From Actinomycetota bacterium (GTDB taxonomy: Bacteria > Actinomycetota > Actinomycetes > Mycobacteriales > Pseudonocardiaceae), in assembly GCA_021324675.1 (NCBI GenBank), contig JAJPIR010000238.1, forward strand, positions 1-64,000: a DNA stretch of 64,000 nucleotides, in the 5' to 3' direction. Shown here one piece after another: positions 7,912 through 17,338 of this stretch (the first letter of the stretch is position 1; the number at the start of each line of letters is the position of its first letter). A program made the position numbers and the translations under genes. The notes beneath the pieces are model-generated. The model saw nothing but the letters and a program-made list of their open reading frames with translations. It was not told the DNA's origin and made no database searches.

Positions 7912-9582
7912 GTGACCAGTGCACGTTCGGTGGACCGCTCACGCTCGGCGGCTGGCCGCCGAGGGTTACCGGCCTGGCAGGCGTTGGCCCGGCACGCCGA
8001 CGAGCAGCAGGGCGTGACCGTGCGCAGTCTGTTCGATCAGGACCCCGACCGCACCCGCGACCTGGCGTTCGAAACGTGCGGCATGTACGTGGACTTCTCC
8101 AAGCACCGGATCACCCGCACCACTCTGCGACTGCTGCTGGACCTGGCCCAGCAGTGCGAAGTGACCCAGCGCCGCGATGCCATGTTCGCCGGTGAGAAGA
8201 TCAACGTGTCGGAACAGCGGGCGGTGCTCCACGTGGCGCTGCGCGCGCCCCGAGATGCTGTGATCACCGTGGACGGCCACAATGTCGTGCCTGGGGTGCA
8301 TCGAGTACTGGACCGGATGGCCGACTTCAGCCGGCGGGTCCGGTCAGGTGAATGGACCGGGCACACCGGGCGGCGCATCCACACGGTGATCAACATCGGT
8401 ATCGGTGGATCTGACCTCGGCCCGCGCATGGCCTACCAGGCGCTGCTGCCCTATGCCGGCCCGCAGCTGTCAGCCCGTTTCGTGTCGAACGTCGACGGCG
8501 CGGATTTCGTCACCGCCACCGCCGACCTCGACCCGGCCGAGACCCTGTTCATCGTGTCGTCGAAGAGCTGGCACACCCTGGAAACGCTGACGAATGCGCG
8601 TGCCGCGCGGCAGTGGATCCTGGATGCGTTCGGCAGCGACACCGCCGCAGTGGCGAAGCACTTCGTCGCCGTGTCCACCAATGCCGAGGGTGTGGCCGAG
8701 TTCGGCATCGATCCGCAGAACATGTTCGGCTTCTGGGACTGGGTCGGCGGCCGGTATTCCATGGACTCCGCAGTGGGCCTGTCGCTGATGCTGGCCATCG
8801 GACCTGACCAGTTCACGGAGTTGCTAGCCGGATTCCACGAGCTTGACGAACATTTCCGCACCACCCGACCGGAGCACAACATTCCGCTGCTCATGGGCCT
8901 GCTGGAAGTCTGGTACAACAACTTCCTCGGCGCCCAGACCCAGGCCGTGCTGCCCTACAGCCACTACCTCGAGCACCTGCCGTCCTACCTGCAACAACTC
9001 GAGATGGAAAGCAACGGCAAGCACGTCACCCTGGCCGGGCACCACGTCGACTACCAGACCGGGCAGATCATCTGGGGCCAGCCGGGCACGAACGGGCAAC
9101 ACGCCTTCTACCAGTTGCTGCACCAGGGCACCAAGCTGGTTCCCGCCGACTTCATCGGCGTAGCGGAACCGTTGAGCAAGCTCACCGAGCAGCACGATCT
9201 GCTGCTGGCCAACATGTTCGCTCAAGCCGAGGCGTTGGCGTTCGGCCGCTCGGAAGACCAGTTGCGCGAGGCCGGCGTGCCCGAGGAGCAGATCCCGCAC
9301 CGCGTGTGTGAGGGCAACCGGCCCAGCACGACGGTGCTGCTGGACCGGCTATCCCCGCGCCGCCTGGGCAGCCTGATCGCGTTGTACGAACACAAGGTGT
9401 TCATCGAGGGCGTGATCTGGGACATTGACTCGTTCGACCAGTGGGGCGTGGAACTGGGCAAGATCCTCGCCACCACCATCACCGACGAACTCATCGCCGA
9501 CAACCCGCCCGCCCTGGCCCACGACAGCTCAACCAACGAGCTGATCCGCCGCTACCGCGCCGCACGCAACCGCCCTATCTGA
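7912..9582 (+). CDS. pgi: glucose-6-phosphate isomerase
   Basis: A 556-aa cytosolic enzyme interconverting glucose-6-P and fructose-6-P. The GTG at 7912 follows GGGAGG at normal spacing. Visible family blocks are [13 protein letters not shown] (about 151-163), the phosphate loop [10 protein letters not shown] (about 206-215, with SWH replacing the common TFT), the catalytic Glu in LEMESNGK, the catalytic His in [14 protein letters not shown], and the Lys of [14 protein letters not shown] near the C-terminus. Length is typical. With zwf broken beside it, flow from glucose-6-P here would go through glycolysis unless another G6PDH exists elsewhere. Confidence 0.95.
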   Translation: MTSARSVDRSRSAAGRRGLPAWQALARHADEQQGVTVRSLFDQDPDRTRDLAFETCGMYVDFSKHRITRTTLRLLLDLAQQCEVTQRRDAMFAGEKINVSEQRAVLHVALRAPRDAVITVDGHNVVPGVHRVLDRMADFSRRVRSGEWTGHTGRRIHTVINIGIGGSDLGPRMAYQALLPYAGPQLSARFVSNVDGADFVTATADLDPAETLFIVSSKSWHTLETLTNARAARQWILDAFGSDTAAVAKHFVAVSTNAEGVAEFGIDPQNMFGFWDWVGGRYSMDSAVGLSLMLAIGPDQFTELLAGFHELDEHFRTTRPEHNIPLLMGLLEVWYNNFLGAQTQAVLPYSHYLEHLPSYLQQLEMESNGKHVTLAGHHVDYQTGQIIWGQPGTNGQHAFYQLLHQGTKLVPADFIGVAEPLSKLTEQHDLLLANMFAQAEALAFGRSEDQLREAGVPEEQIPHRVCEGNRPSTTVLLDRLSPRRLGSLIALYEHKVFIEGVIWDIDSFDQWGVELGKILATTITDELIADNPPALAHDSSTNELIRRYRAARNRPI

Positions 9583-9637
9583 CGGCGGTATTCAGGCTCG
9601 GGAAAGGCGGAAGATCGGCCAGCCTTGGGCTCGTCCA

Positions 9638-9853
9638 TCAACCGAGCCAGTCCGTAAGTGCCTTCGCCAGCACGCGTGCACTGGTCTCGTCCAGCAGAAT
9701 GACACAGCCCCGGTCCACGTGCGGGTCTAATTCGATCTGCCCGTTGAGCTTGCGCACCACCAGGTTGGCGAATCCTGGCGTGCCTCGATGCCGGGTACAC
9801 GTCGCGTGGATCACCCGGCGAGTGCCTCCACCGGGGGGCTGATCATCAATCAT
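9638..9853 (-). CDS. 71-aa protein divergent from an HTH regulator
   Basis: The start at 9853 (ATGATTGATGAT) has GGTAGGGAC just upstream. The protein has the pattern of a compact beta/alpha unit: FANLVVRKLNGQIELDPHV, then GCVILLDETSARVLAKALTDWLG. Short genes ending in such an L-x-x-A-L-x-x-W-L-G helix often sit beside HTH genes in actinomycetes; here it is divergent from the HTH/TPR gene by 93 bp. I do not know its function. A longer upstream start in the same frame would run into the neighbouring promoter and lacks coding character. Confidence 0.65.
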   Translation of the reverse strand: MIDDQPPGGGTRRVIHATCTRHRGTPGFANLVVRKLNGQIELDPHVDRGCVILLDETSARVLAKALTDWLG

Positions 9854-9946
9854 GTCCCTACCATCGCGCCAAAACGGAACAGGTGCGACCCTCTCAGTGT
9901 CGCCTCTCGACTGCGGTGGGACGCAGGCGACAAATCGGAGGGCGCG

Positions 9947-11128
9947 ATGAACCGGGCGGACTTCGCTGCCGACCTCGCGCGCCGCCGTGCCGCTGCTGGA
10001 CTCAGCCTCGCCGACCTCGCCAGGCGCGCGCACCTGCACCGTGGATACGCCGGCAACGTTGAGCACGGGCATCGCTGGCCCACCGAGACCGTTGCACGCG
10101 CTCTGGACTCTGCCCTCGACGCCGACGGCGAACTACTGGCCACGTGGGAAGCCGCAAACCACGCACCGCGCACGCACACCCGTAACGCCGACGAATACCC
10201 GATCGAGCTGCTAGAGCTAGCCACCCGAGCCGAAGCCAGCGACGTCTCCCCCACCACCCTCGACCTGCTCGACTCCCGCGTCGACGCCATCGCGCGCGCC
10301 TACACCCGCCTGCCACCCACCGAACTGCTGCGTGAGGTACGTACCAGCGCCCGTCAAATCGGCGGCCTACTCGACGGCCGGGCCACCCTCGCCCAACGCC
10401 GCCGCCTACTCACCAGTGCCGGATGGCTCGCATTACTCGCTGCCACACTTCATGTCGACCTTGGCCAGCGTGATGCGGCTAGCAGCGCGCGAACCGTCGC
10501 CGGGTCACTGGGCAGGGAAACCGAACACGACGAGATCAGCGCCTGGGGTTGGGAAGTTGACACGTGGACTGCGCTCGTCGACCAACACTGGGGACGAGCC
10601 AAAGCACTGGCCACAGCAGGCGAAGACCTTGCCCCCAAAGGCAGCCCGGCTGCCGCGCAACTGGCCATGCAGGCCGCGCGTGCAACCGCTCGACTCGGTG
10701 ACGGTCCACAGGTCCGGGCTGCGCTGCGCCGCGCCGAGATCGCGTTGGAGCAGCAGTCAGCAGACCGGCCACCCGACCACCACTTCTACTTCGACGGCGA
10801 CAAGTACGAGCTGTACACCGGCACCACCCTGTCGTGGCTCGGTGATCCAGCCGCCGAAAACATCTCCCGCGAGGCCGCCGCCCACTACCAGACCAGTGGG
10901 CGGCGCCGCCGACTCACCACCGCCTACCTCGACCTCGGCCTGGTGCTGGCACGGTTGCGGCGACCCGATGAAGCCGCGCACTTCGGCGTGCTGGCACTCG
11001 GCGCAAACCACCTTGTGCCCTCCAACGCCTGGCGCGCTGACGAGCTGGTCGCCGCCGTCAGCCGGTACCGGGGTATACCGGAGGTCGAGGAGCTGCGGGA
11101 GCTGGCCGCCCAACGTGTCCTGGGATGA
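9947..11128 (+). CDS. XRE-type HTH regulator with helical-repeat C-terminal domain
   Basis: The ATG at 9947 follows CGGAGGG. Residues about 4-60 form an XRE helix-turn-helix (FAADLARRRAAAGLSLADLA, then GYAGNVEHGHRWPTETVARAL). The remaining 330 residues are all-alpha with TPR-like spacing of Ala, Trp and Leu, for example SAWGWEVDTWTALVDQHWGRA and ETEHDEI. This layout, short HTH plus long helical domain, is common in Pseudonocardiaceae and Streptomyces regulators whose helical part binds a peptide, small protein or ligand. The divergent 71-aa gene is the obvious partner or target. Confidence 0.82.
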   Translation: MNRADFAADLARRRAAAGLSLADLARRAHLHRGYAGNVEHGHRWPTETVARALDSALDADGELLATWEAANHAPRTHTRNADEYPIELLELATRAEASDVSPTTLDLLDSRVDAIARAYTRLPPTELLREVRTSARQIGGLLDGRATLAQRRRLLTSAGWLALLAATLHVDLGQRDAASSARTVAGSLGRETEHDEISAWGWEVDTWTALVDQHWGRAKALATAGEDLAPKGSPAAAQLAMQAARATARLGDGPQVRAALRRAEIALEQQSADRPPDHHFYFDGDKYELYTGTTLSWLGDPAAENISREAAAHYQTSGRRRRLTTAYLDLGLVLARLRRPDEAAHFGVLALGANHLVPSNAWRADELVAAVSRYRGIPEVEELRELAAQRVLG

Positions 11129-11229
11129 ACACGGCAACGGCGCCCGATCAGCAGAAACCTTGTGGCCGCCGTCGATGACAGCGCAGCCGTCTGTGGGAGG
11201 CTCTTCAAGGTCCCGTAGTAGGGGGTGAC

Positions 11230-12150
11230 ATGCGTTACCGGCAGGTTGGGAAATCTGGTCTTACCGTCTCGGTGATCGGTCTGGGCGGGAACAACTTTGG
11301 TAGCCGTATCGGTGCGGAAGAAACGCGCAGTGTGATCGATGCTGCTCTTGACTGCGGCGTGACGCTCATCGACACCGCCGATGTCTATGGGAACAGGGGT
11401 GGCTCAGAGGAGCTTCTGGGCCAGGTACTGGCCGGCCGGCGTGGACAGGTTGTGCTGGCAACAAAATTCGGCGCTGACATGGGCGATGGGACCGCGGCGC
11501 GCGGATCGCGCTCGTACATAAAGCACGCGGTGGAGAGCAGCCTACGCCGCTTGCGCACCGATTACATCGACCTTTATCAATACCATCTTCCCGATGGCGT
11601 TACTCCGGTTGACGAGACCCTGGCGACTCTCGACGACCTCATCACCGAGGGCAAGGTACGGTACATCGGTTCGTCGAATTTCTCGGGATGGCAGATTGCC
11701 GATGCTGATTGGATTGCCAAGACGCAGCACCAGGCTCGATTCGTTTCGGCGCAGAATCATTACAACCTGCTGGAGCGGGATGCCGAACAGGAAGTCATCC
11801 CGTCGTGTGCTCATCATGATGTGGGCGTCTTGCCATACTTTCCGTTGGCGAACGGGCTGCTCACCGGAAAATACCGTCCCGGCCAGGGAGCACCTCCAGG
11901 GACGCGCCTAGCCGGGCATGAATCTGAGTTCACCGGCGAGGTCTTCGACAAGATCGCAGCATTGGAGCGATTCGGTGAAAAGCATGGGCGCTCGCTACTG
12001 GAGGTCGCCATCGCCGGGTTAGCGGCCATGCCAACGATCGCCTCTGTGATCGCCGGGGCGACGAAACCTGAACAGGTGCGAGCCAATGCCGCCGCTGGCG
12101 ACTGGGAGTTGTCACCGGACGAGCTCACCGAGCTTCGAGCAGCACTGTGA
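11230..12150 (+). CDS. aldo/keto reductase
   Basis: A 306-aa NADPH-dependent (beta/alpha)8-barrel reductase. The tetrad residues are visible: Asp and Tyr in DTADVYGNRGGSEELLG (about 49-65), Lys in VVLATKFG (about 84), and the barrel His in YQYHLPDG. The YIGSSNFSGWQIA block and the C-terminal IAGATKPEQVRANAAA nucleotide loop are typical. It resembles the potassium-channel-beta/YajO-like branch. GTAGTAGGGGGTGAC provides the ribosome site for the ATG at 11230. Substrate unknown. Confidence 0.88.
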   Translation: MRYRQVGKSGLTVSVIGLGGNNFGSRIGAEETRSVIDAALDCGVTLIDTADVYGNRGGSEELLGQVLAGRRGQVVLATKFGADMGDGTAARGSRSYIKHAVESSLRRLRTDYIDLYQYHLPDGVTPVDETLATLDDLITEGKVRYIGSSNFSGWQIADADWIAKTQHQARFVSAQNHYNLLERDAEQEVIPSCAHHDVGVLPYFPLANGLLTGKYRPGQGAPPGTRLAGHESEFTGEVFDKIAALERFGEKHGRSLLEVAIAGLAAMPTIASVIAGATKPEQVRANAAAGDWELSPDELTELRAAL

Positions 12151-12463
12151 GCTCAGCCGCCACCAGGGGCGCAGACCGGCGCGTAGCAGCACCGCCGCCT
12201 CGCCGACCGCCAACCGCCAACCGCCGGGCGCAGCATCCCGCGGCGTTCCATGGCTCTCCATCGGCAACCGTAAGGCGTTGTCGAGGACTAGCTACGGCAC
12301 GCTTCACGCGCGTGACCGTGCGTCATGTCGATTTCAATTTCAGCCCTTGATTACCAGCGTGGGTGTATAGGGGAAGGTCACGAGGCGCCTGAAAATCAGT
12401 CGGAACCGGGAACTTCCGGTCGTACCCTTCTTCGCAGTCAACAAGCCAGAAGGGACACCGAAG
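12151..12463. other. intergenic region before the LodA locus
   Basis: No coding remnant that I recognise lies in these 313 bases. A short direct repeat (CCAACCGCC twice, near 12210) and an AT-richer stretch from about 12325 to 12420 precede the ATG of the next gene; the latter is the likely promoter/leader for the quinoprotein locus, but I cannot name -10/-35 boxes with confidence. Confidence 0.35.
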
Positions 12464-13207
12464 ATGGAACAGACGATGGGAATGTCCGCGATGGGCGAAC
12501 ACGGACAGCATCCAAGTAGTGATCCTCCGCGCAGCCATACGATGGTCGTGGTAGGCACGGGGCAGATTTTTTTGTCACACCTTCCAATGTTCATGAAGCC
12601 GCACGACTATCAAGTCATTCTGCAGGCCAGCTTCAGCGGTAGCGGCAGCGATCCGCAGCGGGTCTATGTTGATGACCGCAAGGCTCACCCCGACGTCTTG
12701 CTGTACACCCTGCGACCCGAGCCTTTTGTCCTTCCGGACCTCTTCCCGCCGTCTCCAGGGCAGCAGGCACATCTCCGAAAGTTCCAAGCCGACTTGTTTC
12801 GCAACAATTTCGAGCAACCTGACACCAATCCGGTCGAGCTCGCGCCCAAGGTAGTCGTGACCGTCGAGAGCATCGTACTCGGCCGGAAGTTCACTCCCGG
12901 AGCACCCGCACTTGATCAGCTCGCATACGTGCTTTTCGGCAAGGGCGCCGAGCTCTGGCTAGCCCATGTGATTACCAAGCCACCGGACTTCGACCAGATC
13001 TTGTCCGCCACGGTAGGCGGACACACCTTCACCGATCAGGAGCTCAGCGCTGGCATCCCCATCACGGTACCCAGCCGGAAGAACCTGGCGGCCGAACGCA
13101 TATCCCCGGGCGGCGCTGCGATCGCCGCAGTGGCCAGCGAGCAGGTATCTGTCGAGCTGCAACCCCACGTTGAGTTCTACTTCAACGACAACAGCGACCT
13201 GCAGTAG
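12464..13207 (+). CDS. protein of unknown function, first gene of the LodA-LodB locus
   Basis: A 247-aa protein starting at 12464 after AGAAGGGACACC. No signal peptide or membrane helix is seen. The sequence has a short Met/His-rich start, then a mixed alpha/beta body with segments such as PHDYQVILQASFSG, LYTLRPEPFVLPDLF and PHVEFYFNDNSDLQ at the end. I do not recognise a family. It ends 2 bp before the LodA-like gene, so translation is probably coupled and the product should act with the oxidase (partner, secretion or maturation factor). That role is inferred from position only. Confidence 0.72.
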   Translation: MEQTMGMSAMGEHGQHPSSDPPRSHTMVVVGTGQIFLSHLPMFMKPHDYQVILQASFSGSGSDPQRVYVDDRKAHPDVLLYTLRPEPFVLPDLFPPSPGQQAHLRKFQADLFRNNFEQPDTNPVELAPKVVVTVESIVLGRKFTPGAPALDQLAYVLFGKGAELWLAHVITKPPDFDQILSATVGGHTFTDQELSAGIPITVPSRKNLAAERISPGGAAIAAVASEQVSVELQPHVEFYFNDNSDLQ

Positions 13208-13209
13208 CC

Positions 13210-14757
13210 ATGGGGACGGTGTTCGAGGTCCACCCCGCCATCGGCATAGTCCGCGCAGGCAGCAGCGAAGATTTCTTCCTCGGACCAGAGCCCGGGGTCA
13301 GGCCACCGATCAAGTACCGCGACCGCGCTGGCAACCTGCTTCGCCAAGCAGCCCGGTTCCGGGTTTTCCAGTGCGACCGCTGTGACGACGGCACCCTCAG
13401 GTCAGCCACGGAGATCACTGCCGACCAGGCTCACATCGAGTGGACGGTCCACCTCGTCAACGCCAAGGGAGCGGCGCAGGAGTATCCACCTCCCCCAGTC
13501 CGGCCGCCCCAGCCTGGTGGCCGCTGGCGAAACCCAGGTCACCCCAACCGGGCCGACCTGGTGATCGACCCCGGCTCTCGCACCGTGACTGATCCCGGCC
13601 AGCGTGCCGTGTTCGACTCGGGCACCTTCCTTGGCACTGCCGTCCCCTTGGGCGAGATCCGTACCGAGAGCAACGGGCGGCTGCTGGTCCTGGGCGGCTT
13701 CGGCAAGTCCGGCTTTGTCTCCCCCGATGGTTCCCCGGTGCCCATAGGGAACTTCGCCAATAACAACAACTGGTACGACGACATGTCCGATGGCACGGTG
13801 CAGGCAAGCGTCTCCATGGAGCGCACAGGCTCCAAGGTCGACGCCAAGCCAGCACGAGTGATCGTCGCGCCACCCGACTTCGCTCCTGGCATTACGAATC
13901 TCGTGACGCTCTACGACGTCGCCTTCCAAGCCGCTGTGGAGCGCGGATGGCGTGAGCCACCTGAAAAACCCTCCTTTGCTTTGCATGTGCAACCGATCCT
14001 GCGGCGGGTAGTCGGTTACCAGTGGGTGTCGCAGTTAGGCCACCAAGGTCACGGCCCCGGTGCGGGAATGGGTGATTTCGCCAGCCAGTGGGCTGCTTTG
14101 GCCGATCCGTCGCCTTCCCATGCCGCTATCCGTGGACGGATTGTCACCAAGCTGCGGGACCCGGAGCAGCCAGCACCCGGCGACGACGCCGGCTTCATGC
14201 CGAGGCTGCATAGCAGCGACTTCGCCGCATTCCCCCACAGCGTGCTCCGGCTTACCCCGACGCAGTACACCATCCTGCGCCGCTGGGCTGCTGGCCAGTT
14301 CGTCAACGACCTCGACCGCCCGCCTGCCGATGACGAGGCGCTCCCCGACGCCCTGGACCGCGCCGCCTTGCAGGCCTGTTCCGGTGGGCCTTTCTTTCCG
14401 GGAATCGAGGTAGGCCACATCATGGCTGACCCTCAGACCTACAGCGAGGCCTTCCGGGTGGATGCTCAATCCCGTCCGGCCGGGCAGCTGACCGCGGGCA
14501 ACGCGGTCCCGTGGCAGGCGGATTTCCTCGCGTGCAGTGTCGACAGCCAGTCGCAACTCGGATGGTGGCCGGCCCAGCGCCCCTACCAGGTGCTCACGCG
14601 GCTGGATTCGGACAGCACCCAGTTTTGGCATCGGGGGGTTACAGGGTTTCGCGGCATGGTCGACCAGTGGCACCAGTTGGGCATCGTGGTCGAAGCTCGC
14701 CGTGCTGACGGGCAGGCCGTGTTCGTCGAGTCGGAACGTGGGCCGCTGCACGCTTGA
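13210..14757 (+). CDS. lodA: LodA-like cysteine-tryptophylquinone amino-acid oxidase
   Basis: The 515-aa protein begins with the LodA/GoxA start (FEVHPAIGIVRAGSSEDFFLGPEP). It contains the two segments that make the CTQ cofactor: Cys390 in ACSGGPFFPGIEVG and Trp435 in VPWQADFLAC, followed by WWPAQRP. LodA enzymes oxidatively deaminate an amino acid (lysine epsilon-amine in LodA, glycine in GoxA), giving an aldehyde or oxo-acid, NH3 and H2O2. The Cys-Trp spacing of 45 is shorter than in Marinomonas LodA. The Asp that lies four residues before the cofactor Cys in LodA appears here as Ala386, though the alignment is by eye. Substrate unknown. LodB follows directly. Confidence 0.87.
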   Translation: MGTVFEVHPAIGIVRAGSSEDFFLGPEPGVRPPIKYRDRAGNLLRQAARFRVFQCDRCDDGTLRSATEITADQAHIEWTVHLVNAKGAAQEYPPPPVRPPQPGGRWRNPGHPNRADLVIDPGSRTVTDPGQRAVFDSGTFLGTAVPLGEIRTESNGRLLVLGGFGKSGFVSPDGSPVPIGNFANNNNWYDDMSDGTVQASVSMERTGSKVDAKPARVIVAPPDFAPGITNLVTLYDVAFQAAVERGWREPPEKPSFALHVQPILRRVVGYQWVSQLGHQGHGPGAGMGDFASQWAALADPSPSHAAIRGRIVTKLRDPEQPAPGDDAGFMPRLHSSDFAAFPHSVLRLTPTQYTILRRWAAGQFVNDLDRPPADDEALPDALDRAALQACSGGPFFPGIEVGHIMADPQTYSEAFRVDAQSRPAGQLTAGNAVPWQADFLACSVDSQSQLGWWPAQRPYQVLTRLDSDSTQFWHRGVTGFRGMVDQWHQLGIVVEARRADGQAVFVESERGPLHA

Positions 14758-14758
14758 G

Positions 14759-15895
14759 ATGACGCCCGAGTTCGATGTCGCCATTGTCGGTGGCGGGCCC
14801 GCCGGTTGCGCGGCCGGCATCGTCCTGGCCCACGCCGGCAGGCGGGTAGTCATACTGGAGCGCTCCACCTACAGCACCGCTCGCGTCGGGGAGACCCTGC
14901 CGCCGGATGTCCGATTGCTCCTCCAGCGCCTCGGGGTATGGAGCCGCTTTTGTGGTGGCGGCCACGCACCCACGCCCGGCGTCGCCGCGGCGTGGGGCCA
15001 GACCGAGCCCTACACCAACGACTTCATCGTCAATCCGTATGGACCGGGATGGCGGATCGATCGAATGCGTTTCGATGACATGCTCGCCACCGCCGCCGCG
15101 GAGGCTGGCGCCGTTGTCTGCCGACGAACCAAGGTGCGCCGCTGCTACCGGGAGGCCTCCGGCGGATGGCGGCTGGGAGCTAGCCGGGACGGGCAGCCGT
15201 TGCGTCCCTTGTCGTCCGCATTTCTCATCGACGCCACCGGGCGCACGCCGACGCTGTGGCGCCATCTCGGAGCTCGCAGGATTGTCCACGACCGTCTAGT
15301 CGGTCTGGTGCGCTTCATGGCCCCCGCCTCTGCTGTGGACTCCCCCGATCTCAGAGCGTTGGTGGAGGCAACCGAGCACGGCTGGTGGTATTCGGCCTGG
15401 CTTCCCGATCGCAGGCTCGTCGTGGCGCTCCATACGGATGCTGTTCCTGGATTGCGGGCACAGTGGCTGACGCACCTGGCGAGCGCTCCGCACACCTCGG
15501 CGCGTACTGCCGGGATGCGACCAGAACAGCTTCGCGTCCTTCCCGCCAACAGTCAGCTGCGGCGCCCCATAGGGACGCGAACCTGGTTGGCAGTCGGTGA
15601 TGCTGCTGCGGCGCACGACCCCATCACCGGGCTTGGCGTCTACTGGGCGCTCAAGTCTGGTATCGCGGCGGGAGATGCGCTGGCGACTCCGACTAGCGAC
15701 CGGGCGAGCGAGATCGAAGCGTACGCCCAGGCCGTGCACGAGCAGTTCGAGCTTTACCTGACGCAGCGCGCGATCTACTACCAAGCCGAGCAACGGTGGC
15801 CAGACTCCCCATTCTGGAAGTGCCGCCATGCCGATCCACCGCGGCCACTTCCGGCAGCCCAACCGCCAGCAAGCAGGCTTCAAGCAGGCTGCTGA
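14759..15895 (+). CDS. lodB: LodB-like FAD-dependent monooxygenase (CTQ maturation)
   Basis: The 378-aa flavoprotein starts 1 bp after the lodA stop. It has the FAD motif VAIVGGGPAGCAAGIVLAHA at residues about 7-26 with ILERS ending beta-2, the VGETLPP loop typical of halogenase-like flavoproteins, a middle FLIDATGR motif, and the second flavin motif VGDAAAAHDPITGLGVYWAL. LodB is needed to form the cysteine-tryptophylquinone in its partner LodA. Adjacency to a lodA gene makes this assignment firm; on sequence alone it could be read as a tryptophan-halogenase relative. Confidence 0.85.
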   Translation: MTPEFDVAIVGGGPAGCAAGIVLAHAGRRVVILERSTYSTARVGETLPPDVRLLLQRLGVWSRFCGGGHAPTPGVAAAWGQTEPYTNDFIVNPYGPGWRIDRMRFDDMLATAAAEAGAVVCRRTKVRRCYREASGGWRLGASRDGQPLRPLSSAFLIDATGRTPTLWRHLGARRIVHDRLVGLVRFMAPASAVDSPDLRALVEATEHGWWYSAWLPDRRLVVALHTDAVPGLRAQWLTHLASAPHTSARTAGMRPEQLRVLPANSQLRRPIGTRTWLAVGDAAAAHDPITGLGVYWALKSGIAAGDALATPTSDRASEIEAYAQAVHEQFELYLTQRAIYYQAEQRWPDSPFWKCRHADPPRPLPAAQPPASRLQAGC

Positions 15896-15987
15896 GGTAC
15901 CATCCCCGTTCGCTCGTCGCAGGCCCGCTCAGCGTGAGAACCTGCCCCCAGGGTGTGGAAGCTGCGCTGATCGGACAGGCTCGGCAT

Positions 15988-17337
15988 ATGACGTCGCTGA
16001 CACAGACCCTGCTCGCCGATGACGCCGAGGCGCGGCGGCAGCGGATCGTCGACACCCTGACCGACGCGTTCGCCCCGCTCATGGCGGCTGATCCGGCAGC
16101 CTTCCGCACCAAGTTCCGCAAGATGGCTGCCGATCCATTCGCCTTTTACCGCGGCAGCGCCTGCCTGTTCTACGCCGACGTGGCTGCGGTGGACGACCCG
16201 TGGGCTGACGAACGCACCAGCAGGGTGTGGATCCAGGGTGACTTGCACGCGGAGAACTTCGGCACCTACCTGGACGGCGATGGAGTGCTGATCTTCGATG
16301 TGAACGACTTTGACGAGGCTTACCTCGGACACTTCACCTGGGACTTGCAGCGGATGGCGGCGAGTGTGGCGTTGCTGGGGTGGGCCAAGGCTCTGTCCGA
16401 CCCGGATATTGACGGCCTGGTTTCGACCTACGTACGGGCCTACCTGGACCAGGTGCGTACCTTCGTCCGCGAGTCGAACGACCAGGCGTATTCGTTGCGC
16501 CTGGACACCACCGATGGGCCGATCCATCAGGCATTGCAGCTGGCCCGGCTGCGCACTCGCGTCGGCCTGTTGGACTCGACCACAGAAATCGACGGGTACA
16601 ACCGCCGGTTCCGGGATGGGGCTGGCGTGCGGCGACTGGACTCCGCCGAGCGCGACGCCGTGTGCGCGGCGTTCGAGCGCTACCTGGGCACCATCCCGGA
16701 GAGCAAGAAATTCCGCGGCATCACCTATGCGATCAAGGATGTGGTCGGGCGCAGCGGCTTCGGCGTCGGCAGCGCTGGCCTGCCCGCCTACAACGTGCTG
16801 ATCGAGGGGTACAACCAGGCGCTGGACAACGACGTGGTGCTGTCGATGAAACAGGGCAACGTGGCAGCGCCGTCGCGGGTGATCACCGACAAGCGGATCA
16901 GATCCTATTTCCAGCACCACGGCCACCGCACCGCCGTGTCCCAGCGTGCCCTGCAGGCGCATGCCGACCCGCTGCTCGGCTACACCGAGCTCGATGGGGT
17001 GGGATACGTGGTTTCCGAGCGCTCACCGTATGAAGCCGATCTGGATTGGACCGAGCTCACCGAGCCGGCGGAGATCGCACCGGTGCTGGACTACCTCGGC
17101 CGGGCCACTGCCAAGGTGCACTGCGTGTCTGACGCGGACTCCGATCACACCCTGGTGCCGTTCCAGACCGAGGACGCGATCGTCACGGCGATCGCCGACC
17201 GGGAGGCCGAGTTCACCAGCTGGCTCATCGAGTTCGCCCGGGACTACGCGACCGTGGCCCGGGATGACCACCACTTGTTCGTCGACGCCTTCCGCAACAA
17301 CGAGATCGCCGGCGTGTACTCGACGCGGCAGGATTGA
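15988..17337 (+). CDS. DUF2252 family protein (kinase-like fold)
   Basis: A 449-aa protein of the DUF2252 family. It shows WIQGDLHAENFGTY followed by IFDVNDFDEAYLGHFTWDL, a layout that recalls the catalytic HGDxxxxN and DxD motifs of aminoglycoside/choline-kinase-like enzymes, so a phosphotransferase activity is possible but unproven. Other family blocks are FRKMAADPFAFYRGS near the N-terminus, DVVGRSGFGVGSAG and LSMKQGNVAAPSRV in the middle. The start at 15988 gives the usual N-terminus; an upstream in-frame extension overlaps lodB and looks non-coding. It ends 1 bp before the next gene, so the two are coupled. Confidence 0.85.
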   Translation: MTSLTQTLLADDAEARRQRIVDTLTDAFAPLMAADPAAFRTKFRKMAADPFAFYRGSACLFYADVAAVDDPWADERTSRVWIQGDLHAENFGTYLDGDGVLIFDVNDFDEAYLGHFTWDLQRMAASVALLGWAKALSDPDIDGLVSTYVRAYLDQVRTFVRESNDQAYSLRLDTTDGPIHQALQLARLRTRVGLLDSTTEIDGYNRRFRDGAGVRRLDSAERDAVCAAFERYLGTIPESKKFRGITYAIKDVVGRSGFGVGSAGLPAYNVLIEGYNQALDNDVVLSMKQGNVAAPSRVITDKRIRSYFQHHGHRTAVSQRALQAHADPLLGYTELDGVGYVVSERSPYEADLDWTELTEPAEIAPVLDYLGRATAKVHCVSDADSDHTLVPFQTEDAIVTAIADREAEFTSWLIEFARDYATVARDDHHLFVDAFRNNEIAGVYSTRQD

Positions 17338-17338
17338 C

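Noticed and set aside
12151-12463. Riboswitch or structured leader before the LodA locus
   Set aside because: No conserved riboswitch block is recognisable; the region has a short direct repeat and nothing more.
15880-16962. Minus-strand ORF of 360 residues opposite the DUF2252 gene
   Set aside because: Long only because of high GC; the plus-strand frame has the conserved WIQGDLHAENF and related motifs.
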